Positions 1 through 5,346 of a stretch of 9,062 nt of DNA are shown one piece after another. Below the pieces are notes generated by a model. That model was not told the DNA's origin. It searched no databases and saw only the letters and a program-made list of their open reading frames with translations. The stretch comes from Lachnospiraceae bacterium. GTDB taxonomy: Bacteria; Bacillota; Clostridia; Lachnospirales; Lachnospiraceae. Both the position numbers and the translations under genes were made by a program. Every line of letters begins with the position of its first letter. Positions within the stretch are counted from its first letter, which is position 1. The stretch is taken from NCBI GenBank assembly GCA_009774215.1, contig VSNH01000133.1, positions 1 to 9,062 on the forward strand. The letters are read 5' to 3'.

Positions 1-568
1 GTCCCTGCTGGTGACATGTTCCTATACGCTTTTTGTGGCTTCCATATTTTCGACGGCGCCCTTTGGGTATTGCGTCGGGAAGAACAGGGGATTTCTGCTG
101 CTGCTTCCCGCGACAGTGAAAGAGAGGGTGGCGGGACGGTTCCTGTACGGGCTGTCTTTCATGGCTTTGCTGGGTGTTCTTTGCGCTGCTCTGTGGGGCG
201 TGTATGCGCTGATGGGATATGAGCTCCCGCTCTGGACAGTGGCGCTTGGGTTGTGCGAGTTGGCGGTCGGGATTCTGATGATGGCGTTAGAGTTTCTCTT
301 CTTTTATGTGTTTGGGGAGGGAAAAGGGAACTGGCAGTATTTGAACAATATTGTGAGAGTTGTGCCGGGGATGGCGATGTTTTTCTGCATGAGCTCTTTT
401 GTAGGTGAAATACAGGATATGACGCCTGCGGGCATGGGAATTGATTTGGAAGCATTTGCAGGAAAGTTTATGCAGGCGGGTGTGGTGGCAATAATGGTTT
501 CACTGCTTCTGACGGCGGTGGCAGCGGCGATCTGCGTGAAGGTGATTGAGAGGCGGGACTATGCATAA
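1..568 (+). CDS. ABC-2 type transporter permease, 3' part (5' end outside window)
   Basis: The reading frame is open to the left edge, so this is the C-terminal part of a longer gene; the GTG at position 11 is simply the first start-like codon in the window. The roughly 188 visible residues are very hydrophobic, with about four to five membrane segments. The piece GKNRGFLLLLPATVKERVAG is typical of the ABC2_membrane_5 group, where a cytoplasmic loop with a 'LLP.s+kE.v.gR' pattern follows the second helix. Such proteins are membrane halves of ABC exporters, and the ATPase gene is normally just upstream, here out of view. The gene ends at a TAA with no strong terminator; a new promoter lies about 65 bases downstream. 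The membrane-protein call is firm. The family is inferred from the loop motif and topology, and no substrate can be named. Confidence 0.72.
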   Translation, partial: SLLVTCSYTLFVASIFSTAPFGYCVGKNRGFLLLLPATVKERVAGRFLYGLSFMALLGVLCAALWGVYALMGYELPLWTVALGLCELAVGILMMALEFLFFYVFGEGKGNWQYLNNIVRVVPGMAMFFCMSSFVGEIQDMTPAGMGIDLEAFAGKFMQAGVVAIMVSLLLTAVAAAICVKVIERRDYA

Positions 569-600
569 ATCACAATAGGACAGTCCACAAAATGGGAAAA

Positions 601-667
601 TACGGTAAATAGTGAAAATCTTTCTCCGCATGCTTGCAAAACACTGTAGAATACTGTAAAATAGTGA
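601..667. repeat. Imperfect direct repeats overlapping the promoter of the next gene
   Basis: TACGGTAAATAGTGA at 601-615 recurs as TACTGTAAAATAGTGA at 652-667. In the second copy a 10-bp tandem unit is also visible (ACTGTAGAAT then ACTGTAAAAT, 643-662). Repeats spaced by one helical turn over a promoter can be regulator binding sites, but no regulator is identified and AT-rich promoter DNA can produce such similarity by chance. Confidence 0.4.
634..662 (+). promoter_or_regulatory. Predicted sigma-A promoter for the two small membrane-protein genes
   Basis: TTGCAA (634-639), a 17-bp spacer and TAAAAT (657-662) form a good vegetative promoter, placing transcription start near 669. This leaves a leader of about 60 bases before the ATG at 729, which has an AAGGAGAG ribosome site a few bases upstream. 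It would drive the genes at 729 and 1229 together, since only 26 bases separate them. Confidence 0.6.
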
Positions 668-728
668 CGTTATCGACTGACAATCATGTGGTCGGGGTTA
701 AAGTTTTCAAGTGTGAAGGAGAGAAATC

Positions 729-1202
729 ATGGAAAGAATTTGGACTGTAACTGACAGCATGGGCAATCCTCATCAGATTATGTTTAAGAGGGGAGCCTTC
801 GGCGGCGCGAAGTGTATCGTTGACGGAGATACATACAAGATGAAATCCAAAAACTGGGTGATCTGGATGGCGGATCATCAGATCAGTATCCCCGGTGCTG
901 AGTGCAATCTTGTAGTGATCGGAAATAAGATCCGCCTGGCGGTGAACGGCACTTATCTGGAGGATGGCGCACCCTATGAGCCTATTCGGAATATTCCTGC
1001 ATGGCTTAATGTGCTGGTAGTGGTGAACGCGGTTATCGGCGTATTTATGTTCGGTATGATCGGTCTTGCCGTCAACGTGCTTCTGGCTCTTCTGACATTC
1101 AAATTGAGCCTTGGTAAGAAAAACATGCCAGCTATGATTATTCAGATCGTGTTGTTGGTAATTATGCTGCTGCTCACTGTTGCGGCTTTTATAGCAGCGT
1201 AA
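729..1202 (+). CDS. Small membrane protein with N-terminal beta-rich domain, unknown function
   Basis: This 157-residue protein has two parts. Residues 1-80 are soluble-looking, with short alternating hydrophobic strands (IWTVTD, HQIMFK, AKCIVDG, DTYKMK, NLVVIGN, KIRLAVNG), suggesting a small beta-sandwich or barrel, possibly FAIM-like in pattern; that likeness is only a suspicion. Residues 91-124 and 135-157 are hydrophobic and should anchor the protein, probably as two helices with a short KLSLGKKN loop between. No signal peptide or catalytic motif is seen. The ATG at 729 is chosen because AAGGAGAG precedes it at normal spacing. The next gene starts 26 bases downstream, so the two are probably co-transcribed and may act together at the membrane. 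I do not recognise the family. Confidence 0.82.
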   Translation: MERIWTVTDSMGNPHQIMFKRGAFGGAKCIVDGDTYKMKSKNWVIWMADHQISIPGAECNLVVIGNKIRLAVNGTYLEDGAPYEPIRNIPAWLNVLVVVNAVIGVFMFGMIGLAVNVLLALLTFKLSLGKKNMPAMIIQIVLLVIMLLLTVAAFIAA

Positions 1203-1228
1203 GGATAGGAAAGGAGTAAAGCATAACG

Positions 1229-1768
1229 ATGGACGAGAATACAAACTACGGATATAACGACGGAAATTTCAATAACCAGGGGGCGGACGGCAGTCAGTAC
1301 GGTCAGAATGAACAGCCTTTTGTGAGCGCGCCACAGAACGAACAGCCTTACGCGAACCAGCAGTATGGACAAAATAATCAGGCATACGGGGGCGGACAGC
1401 CGTACGGACAAAATGCTTATGGCCAGGCGCCTCAGTACAATCAGGTGCCCTATGGCGCACAGCAGCAGTACAACCAGCAGAATTTCGGACAGCCGGTGAA
1501 GGCTGTCGTGTATGACGCTGTGCCGGATAAGACTCACGGGGCGTCGGTGGCGTCGCTTGTGTGTGGTGTTCTCGCGCTGGTGTTTTTCTGGATTCCTGTT
1601 GTGGACATCGGTTTATGTCTGGCAGGTATGATCTGCGGTATCGTTTCCCTTGTCAAAGGATTTGGCGGAAAGGGACTTGCGATTGCGGGACTGATTATTT
1701 CTGTTCTTGCCAGCATTCTGACGCTGATCTTTTTATATTTCTTTGCGCTGGGAATGATGCTGATGTAA
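1229..1768 (+). CDS. DUF4190-type membrane protein with Q/N/Y/G-rich N-terminal tail
   Basis: The 179-residue product begins with a low-complexity tail (residues 1-90) built from loose repeats such as QYGQN, QPYGQNAYGQ and QYNQ. It contains 36 Q or N and 11 Y in 90 residues, and no lysine or arginine until K91. Residues 102-175 hold two long hydrophobic segments, with 'SLVCGVLALV' and 'CLAGMICGIVSLVKGFGGKGLAIAGLIIS', the pattern of the DUF4190 membrane domain (small-residue hairpin, conserved glycines after the first helix). Family members in Gram-positive bacteria often carry Q/P/Y-rich tails facing the cytoplasm; their function is unknown. The start is supported by GGAAAGGAG shortly upstream. 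It is the last gene of the pair beginning at 729 and is followed by an intrinsic terminator. Domain call is from pattern only. Confidence 0.85.
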   Translation: MDENTNYGYNDGNFNNQGADGSQYGQNEQPFVSAPQNEQPYANQQYGQNNQAYGGGQPYGQNAYGQAPQYNQVPYGAQQQYNQQNFGQPVKAVVYDAVPDKTHGASVASLVCGVLALVFFWIPVVDIGLCLAGMICGIVSLVKGFGGKGLAIAGLIISVLASILTLIFLYFFALGMMLM

Positions 1769-1800
1769 ACGACGCAAACCATGACAAATCGTGATATGCG

Positions 1801-1830
1801 AGGAACCCTATTAATTGGGGTTCCTTTTCT
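1801..1830 (+). terminator. Intrinsic terminator after the DUF4190-type gene
   Basis: AGGAACCC (1801-1808) pairs perfectly with GGGTTCCT (1818-1825) across a 9-base AT-rich loop, followed by TTTTCTATTT. It lies 33 bases after the TAA at 1768 and closes the two-gene unit. Confidence 0.85.
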
Positions 1831-1845
1831 ATTTGTGAAGCATTT

Positions 1846-1869
1846 TGAGTCTGTTTATAAACAGACTCA
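1846..1869. repeat. 24-bp perfect palindrome
   Basis: TGAGTCTGTTTA (1846-1857) is followed without a loop by its exact reverse complement (1858-1869). It sits just beyond the terminator and before the gene remnant. With no T-run after it on either strand it does not look like a terminator. It could be a protein binding site or the tip of a dispersed repeat; the window does not decide. Confidence 0.8.
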
Positions 1870-2187
1870 GAGGATGACGGAAACAATAAACCACATCCCT
1901 GCCCGCAGACTCTTATATACAGGTGCACTGAAAATGGCGGGTGCGGGGAGCAGGCGAAAGAGAAACGGGATGATTACTTTATTATCAGCTTCTGGGGTTT
2001 GACTTGAACTTAAGCGCCGAGGAAATGCTGGATATGGCGGAGGGGATTATAGGGAAACGCTGATTAAAGCGTTTCCCGCACCGGATTTGCGCCGCGAAGC
2101 GGCACATTCCTTTGCAAATCCGTGTGCATCCGCCGGAGGCTCTAAGGAAGTGCTGATTTAATCAGCGCTTCCATAGAAACCAAATAA
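1861..2187 (+). pseudogene. Probable gene remnant, C-terminal fragment with frameshift and inserted element
   Basis: Frame 1 is open from 1861, after a TAA inside the palindrome, and reads to KRDDYFIISFWG. Restoring one G to the GGGG run at 1994-1997 continues it as FDLNLSAEEMLDMAEGII up to 2051. There the MITE-like element (2053-2172) begins and adds GKR and a stop. If the element and one ATAG duplication are removed, the frame instead reads GII-ETK and stops at TAA 2185-2187. The ending resembles the C-terminus of DUF4367-like exported domains ('DGY.Y.i... dLs.eEl..iAe.I'), which often accompany ECF sigma factors, but this likeness is a judgement by eye. The 5' part is missing. The residues before KRDDY are not recognisable, so the fragment may be shorter than drawn. 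Confidence 0.4.
2053..2172. mobile_element. MITE-like element with terminal inverted repeats and ATAG duplication
   Basis: The left end GGAAACGCTGATTAAA (2053-2068) matches the reverse complement of the right end (GGAAGCGCTGATTAAA, 2157-2172) at 15 of 16 positions. ATAG occurs directly on both sides (2049-2052 and 2173-2176), as expected of a 4-bp target duplication. The interior is highly structured: each end is itself a hairpin (2052-2077, ten perfect pairs; 2146-2172, thirteen pairs with one G-T). CGGATTTGC (2082-2090) pairs with GCAAATCCG (2114-2122) around an inner GCCGC-GAA-GCGGC hairpin. At 120 bp it encodes nothing and would need a transposase in trans. It could alternatively be a REP-type structured repeat. 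Confidence 0.6.
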
Positions 2188-2193
2188 ACTACA

Positions 2194-2232
2194 ATTCAGG
2201 CCGTCGAAATGAAACTTTTCGGCGGTCTGAAT
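2194..2232. repeat. Inverted repeat surrounding the -35 of the sigma-factor promoter
   Basis: ATTCAGGCCGTCGAAA (2194-2209) pairs with 2217-2232 in 16 positions, two of them G-T. The 7-base loop (2210-2216) holds TGAAAC, the predicted ECF -35. As RNA it lacks a T-run, so it is a poor terminator for the remnant upstream. As DNA it could be an operator or part of the ancestral 3' end. Confidence 0.6.
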
Positions 2233-2239
2233 CGTATTA
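2210..2239 (+). promoter_or_regulatory. Predicted ECF-type promoter for the sigma-factor operon
   Basis: TGAAAC (2210-2215), 17 bases, then CGTATTA (2233-2239) matches the general ECF promoter form known for Bacillus SigW-like factors (TGAAAC, about 16 bases, CGTA). A vegetative -35 at the right distance from TATTAT is not visible. Since the first gene downstream encodes an ECF sigma factor, autoregulation is the natural inference. The leader would be roughly 65 bases. Confidence 0.55.
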
Positions 2240-2309
2240 TAGACAGGAGAGGAGAAAACAGGTTATTATATTTACTGAAATGACAGACTGACAAAGGACG
2301 CATGAGGGG

Positions 2310-2798
2310 ATGGAGCAGGAGTGGAGCTATCTGGTGGATGAGTACCGAGCCATGCTGTATCGGATTGCTTTCTCTAACATGAAGAATCGGGCGGACGCCG
2401 AGGATGCGGTGCAGGAGGCTTTTCTGCGCTACATGAAGGACGAAAAGCCAATTCAGAATAAGGAACATGAGAAGGCGTGGCTGATACGAACCACTATTCA
2501 TATTTGTCTGGATATTTTAAAAAGCGGCTGGTATCAAAAGACGGTTCCCTGGAACGAGTCTTTTGAAAATGCGGCAAAAAATATTTATCTGCCTTATCAG
2601 GTCAGGGACGACGAAACGCTTGAGGCGGTGCTGCGGCTGCCTGTACATTACAGGAATCCGATCTACCTTTTCTATTATGAGGATTATTCGATCCATGAGA
2701 TTGCGGGGATTCTCAATGAAAAGGAGGGGACGATCAAGACGAGGCTGCGCAGGGGCAGGGAAGAGGTAAAGAAAATTCTGACGGAAGGGAGGCCGTAG
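2310..2798 (+). CDS. ECF-type RNA polymerase sigma factor
   Basis: The 162-residue protein has the two-domain layout and length of extracytoplasmic-function sigma factors. Region 2 spans about residues 7-75, with the core-binding and -10 recognition stretch DAEDAVQEAFLRYM (29-42). Region 4 spans about 103-157, with a helix-turn-helix in YSIHEIAGILNEKEGTIKTR (126-145) followed by the basic LRRGREEVKK. There is no region 3 and no C-terminal extension. ATG 2310 is the only sensible start because an in-frame TGA lies at 2289-2291; AAAGGA about 11 bases upstream may be the ribosome site. The stop is 3 bases before the next ATG, so translation is likely coupled. Unlike most ECF genes, no membrane anti-sigma follows. 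An ECF-like promoter upstream suggests autoregulation. The signal and regulon are unknown. Confidence 0.93.
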   Translation: MEQEWSYLVDEYRAMLYRIAFSNMKNRADAEDAVQEAFLRYMKDEKPIQNKEHEKAWLIRTTIHICLDILKSGWYQKTVPWNESFENAAKNIYLPYQVRDDETLEAVLRLPVHYRNPIYLFYYEDYSIHEIAGILNEKEGTIKTRLRRGREEVKKILTEGRP

Positions 2799-2801
2799 AA
2801 C

Positions 2802-3314
2802 ATGGGAGTACAGGAGGTACAGAATCAGGGCGCAGTGCCGGCATATCAGAAAAAGAAGAAGGCCGGACACGGCGAAGGGTTTCAGGAGAGTTTTTTGCAG
2901 AATCTGAAGAACCGGAACCTGGAAAAGCAGGCCAACACAGCGGCTGAGAAAGAGGCGAAAAGGGCTGCTGCGGATACGCAGACCGAAGCGAAGGTGAAGG
3001 CGGAGAAGGCAGGCATGGGAAGGATCGGCGCGGCGCCGGGCATCCGTGTGAACGCTGCTGCGACGCAGGAAACCTTACAGGCTGTGGAGGTGAGACATAT
3101 GAGCTACGAGGAGAGTGACCATGTGAGGATTGTCGTGACGGAGGGCTATACGCTGAAAGGAAAGCGGGAGGAAGGCGGAGAGGCCCGGGTCTATGTGGAA
3201 GCTAAGTATGAGGATGGCAGAGTGGAGGCTTATCAGGTGGAGATGGCGAAAGTGCCGGAACGGACAGAGCATGTGATCGAGCGGTTTGCGTTAGAGACTA
3301 TGCAGGAGAGATGA
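2802..3314 (+). CDS. Hypothetical soluble protein in the sigma-factor operon
   Basis: This 170-residue protein is not recognised. Residues 1-75 are charged, rich in K, E, A and Q, and probably helical or partly disordered (a KKKK run at 17-20, then alternating AEKEAKRAAAD-type sequence that could form a coiled coil). Residues 93-150 switch to beta-strand character (HVRIVVTEGYTLKG, ARVYVEAKYEDGRVEAYQVEM), suggesting a small folded domain. There is no signal peptide, membrane segment or cysteine, so it should stay in the cytoplasm. GGGAGG at 2787-2792 lies 9 bases before the ATG, inside the end of the sigma gene, which fixes the start and implies co-expression. Its position suggests it could act on or with the sigma factor, for instance as a soluble modulator, but nothing in the sequence proves this. 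Confidence 0.82.
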   Translation: MGVQEVQNQGAVPAYQKKKKAGHGEGFQESFLQNLKNRNLEKQANTAAEKEAKRAAADTQTEAKVKAEKAGMGRIGAAPGIRVNAAATQETLQAVEVRHMSYEESDHVRIVVTEGYTLKGKREEGGEARVYVEAKYEDGRVEAYQVEMAKVPERTEHVIERFALETMQER

Positions 3315-3318
3315 TATC

Positions 3319-3354
3319 ATGGGGAGATTCACGGCGGTGTGCTGTCTGCCGTAA
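3319..3354 (+). CDS. Possible 11-codon open reading frame between operon genes
   Basis: ATG at 3319 reads MGRFTAVCCLP and stops at TAA 3352-3354. GGAGAG ends 8 bases upstream, which is good spacing. It could be a tiny peptide, a leader coupling the two hypothetical genes, or the frameshifted old start of the next gene. Equally, the ribosome site may be a chance product of the GAG-rich 3' end of the preceding gene. Confidence 0.2.
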   Translation: MGRFTAVCCLP

Positions 3355-3395
3355 AGTCGTACAGATGGAAAAAGCAGCGCAGAAAAGAGGAAAGT

Positions 3396-4061
3396 ATGAT
3401 TCATAATGATGTTTATATGGGACAGAAGATACTTACAGGGTACAAAACAAAAAGCAAGTACAATCCGGCGGAAGTTTTGGAGAAACAGGTGAGGTCGGCG
3501 AATAAGTGGAAGATGGAGAGTATGAACGGGGACGTTGACCCGGACAGCTTTGCGGCTAAACTGAAGCGTGCGGACGAGTATGCGGCGTCGGGGGAGCATC
3601 ATGGTGCGGAGGACTCGATTGCCATTGTGCTGCGGCAGATGGATGAACCGACCGCCGGCAACCCGGTGACAAGGGACTTCTGGCATAACGGCGCGCACGT
3701 TTCCGTCAGCAAAGACGTTATGTACGGGAATACCATCACCATCGGCGGAAGTTCGAATCCGGACTGGATTTACGTGGACACTTCCGTGGGGGCGGTTAAG
3801 ATAGATCTCAATGATATGACCAGCCTGATGAAATGTCTGGATTTGTTTTCCCCGGAGGACGTAAATGCCATTCTTAGAAAGATTCAGGAGGTAAAGCAGG
3901 CAAGAGAAGCCATGAACCAGATTGATCGGATGCAGGATGAACTGGTGAAGAACGGCGGCAAAGACGGCGGGGAGCAGTCTGTGGCCGAGGCCGTGGGCGT
4001 GGTCAGCGCGGACGAGATGCGTGAAATTGAGGATAAGCGGGAGAATAAATTTATCGGGTAA
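3396..4061 (+). CDS. Hypothetical soluble protein, third gene of the sigma-factor operon
   Basis: The start is set at ATG 3396, preceded by AAGAGG at about 5 bases; the frame is open back to a GTG at 3339, but that stretch (SYRWKKQRRKEES) lacks a ribosome site of its own. The 221-residue product is not recognised. It has a charged N-terminal half (residues 20-85, probably helical), a central beta segment (99-137, HVSVSKDVMYGNTITIGG and WIYVDTSVGAVKIDLND) and a helical C-terminal part (141-215) containing FSPEDVNAILRKIQEVKQAR. No signal peptide or membrane helix is present. The NTITIGGSSNPDWIYVDTS segment looks like the conserved core of a fold rather than filler. It is the last gene of the unit, followed by a hairpin-rich spacer, and may be a substrate or partner of its upstream neighbour. 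Confidence 0.82.
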   Translation: MIHNDVYMGQKILTGYKTKSKYNPAEVLEKQVRSANKWKMESMNGDVDPDSFAAKLKRADEYAASGEHHGAEDSIAIVLRQMDEPTAGNPVTRDFWHNGAHVSVSKDVMYGNTITIGGSSNPDWIYVDTSVGAVKIDLNDMTSLMKCLDLFSPEDVNAILRKIQEVKQAREAMNQIDRMQDELVKNGGKDGGEQSVAEAVGVVSADEMREIEDKRENKFIG

Positions 4062-4091
4062 ACCATGCCTCCCCATAAGCGTAGCGTGAGA

Positions 4092-4209
4092 AGAACTTCT
4101 AATCACTCGCAGCAATGGCTGCTTCGCGAAGAAGTTCTAAGTCACACGCAGGAGAATGCCTGAAATGCGGCATTCTCCGCACCGATTTGAGTCACAGCTA
4201 AACTGTGAC
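4092..4209. repeat. Hairpin-rich intergenic repeat block
   Basis: Three inverted repeats follow one another. AGAACTTCT (4092-4100) pairs with AGAAGTTCT (4130-4138), enclosing CAGC-AATG-GCTG and the palindrome CTTCGCGAAG. GGAGAATGCC (4151-4160) pairs with GGCATTCTCC (4169-4178). GTCACAG (4191-4197) pairs with CTGTGAC (4203-4209). None has a T-run, so simple termination is doubtful. The second hairpin is followed by CCGCACCGATTTG, nearly the same as CCGCACCGGATTTG after the first hairpin of the 2053-2172 element, suggesting a related dispersed repeat. No gene is seen in 4062-4324. Confidence 0.6.
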
Positions 4210-4247
4210 ATGACGGTTAGCGTGACAGCGCGCCGCATTCGAAGTGT

Positions 4248-4276
4248 TTGACGAAACGGAAGCGATGCGGTACACT
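4248..4276 (+). promoter_or_regulatory. Predicted sigma-A promoter for the pyridoxamine kinase gene
   Basis: TTGACG (4248-4253), 17 bases, TACACT (4271-4276). Transcription would start near 4283, downstream of the GTG at 4244 and the ATG at 4265, which argues against those upstream start codons. Confidence 0.6.
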
Positions 4277-4324
4277 GGAACAGGAAACATAGAGCTTATG
4301 GAAAAAGGAGCGGTGGACAGACCG

Positions 4325-5167
4325 ATGCAGAAAAAAATAGCGGTGATCAATGACATTGCGGGATACGGAAGATGCGCCATGACGGTGCTTCTTCCGATTA
4401 TTTCTTATATGGGAGTGCAGGCGTGTCCCCTGCTCACTTCCGTTTTTTCAAGCAATACGGCTTTCCCGGATTTTTATAAGGATGATTATACAGACCGGAT
4501 GGAAGCATATATTAAGAGCTGGGAAAAGATCGGGCTTCGGCAAAAATTTGACGGCATTGCCACAGGGTATCTCGGCTCTGTCAGGCAGATTGAAATTGTG
4601 AGACGTTTTGTTCGGGAGTTTTCGAGGGAAGAAACGCTTGTGATTGTAGATCCGGTCATGGGGGATCACGGAAGGATATACTCTGCCTATACGGTAGAGT
4701 TGTGCACGGAACTGAGAAAGCTGGTAGCGCTGGCGGATATCATTACGCCGAATCTGACGGAGGGCTGCCACCTTGCGGGCATTCCCTATAAGGAAAAGGG
4801 CTGGAAGAGAAAGGAGCTCTTTCAAATGGCGGCGTGCCTCTCGGAGATGGGGCCGTCCCATGTGGTCATTACGGGGATTCCGCAGGGGGAGTATATCGCG
4901 AACTATGTGTATGTGAAAACAGAGTCGCAGCCCACGATGGCACGGATGATCCGTGTCCACAGGGCAGGAGAGGAACGCTGCAGCACAGGGGATGTATTTT
5001 CCGCGATTGTCGCGGCGGATGCGGTAAACGGCGTGCCCTTTGACAAGTCCGTCAGGAAGGCGTCCGGCTTTGTGAAACAGTGCATTGAGAAAGCGCTGGA
5101 GCTCGGGACGCCGCTGGCGGAAGGGGTGCCCTATGAGGCGGTGTTGTACCGCCTCGGGCGGGGATAG
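4325..5167 (+). CDS. Pyridoxamine/pyridoxal kinase (PdxK/PdxY-like)
   Basis: The product phosphorylates pyridoxal or pyridoxamine with ATP in vitamin B6 salvage, acting in the cytoplasm. The 280 residues match the ribokinase-fold B6 kinase group found in Clostridia. The N-terminus IAVINDIAGYGRCAMTVLLP (5-24) is the substrate-binding strand and loop. VDPVMGDHGRIY is the usual D-P-V-M-G-D segment, and ITPNLTEG precedes the ATP site. CSTGDVFSA (219-227) is the anion-hole motif carrying the presumed catalytic base D223; many relatives have GTGD here, so the serine is a small variation. ATG 4325 is chosen because homologues start just before this point and the predicted promoter excludes the earliest alternatives. 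AAGGAG is at 4305-4310, a long 14 bases away, so ATG 4298 (289 residues) remains possible. It appears to be a single-gene unit facing a convergent MerR gene. Confidence 0.9.
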   Translation: MQKKIAVINDIAGYGRCAMTVLLPIISYMGVQACPLLTSVFSSNTAFPDFYKDDYTDRMEAYIKSWEKIGLRQKFDGIATGYLGSVRQIEIVRRFVREFSREETLVIVDPVMGDHGRIYSAYTVELCTELRKLVALADIITPNLTEGCHLAGIPYKEKGWKRKELFQMAACLSEMGPSHVVITGIPQGEYIANYVYVKTESQPTMARMIRVHRAGEERCSTGDVFSAIVAADAVNGVPFDKSVRKASGFVKQCIEKALELGTPLAEGVPYEAVLYRLGRG

Positions 5168-5175
5168 GATATATC

Positions 5176-5346
5176 GCAGTGCAGCTCGAAAAACCTGCGG
5201 TTTTCCTCGCTCGCGGGCTGTCTACGCTCCGCTTCGGTTTGTGCTGAACAAGCGCCACTGGCGCTTAGCACCCCTATACATCCGGCAAAATAATTGCTTC
5301 GGTGAGCAAGCTCCCCGTTGCCATTATTTTACTGTCTGTGCACTGC
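5176..5346. repeat. Structured repeat block with short terminal inverted repeats
   Basis: GCAGTGCA (5176-5183) and TGCACTGC (5339-5346) bound a 171-bp block that fills the gap between two convergent genes. Inside, GTGCT...AAGCGCC-ACT-GGCGCTT-AGCAC forms a compound hairpin, and AAAATAAT (5287-5294) pairs with ATTATTTT (5323-5330). The stop codon of the minus-strand MerR gene starts at the base after the right end. No coding potential is convincing. It may be a dispersed element, a two-way transcription barrier, or both. No clear target duplication beyond TC is seen. Confidence 0.5.

Noticed and set aside
1781..2002. 73-residue open frame on the plus strand after the first terminator
   Set aside because: It runs through the terminator and the palindrome, has no ribosome site, and another frame in the same stretch reads better as the gene remnant.
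2052..2077. Reading the first hairpin of the element as an intrinsic terminator
   Set aside because: The stem is followed by GCACCGG rather than a T-run, and it is better explained as one end of the element.
3291..4115. 274-residue minus-strand open frame opposite the third operon gene
   Set aside because: It is histidine- and leucine-rich antisense of a well-positioned plus-strand gene, with no ribosome site or family resemblance.
4062..4324. CRISPR array or tRNA in the hairpin-rich spacer
   Set aside because: The inverted repeats differ from each other, there is no regular repeat-spacer pattern, and no tRNA cloverleaf can be drawn.
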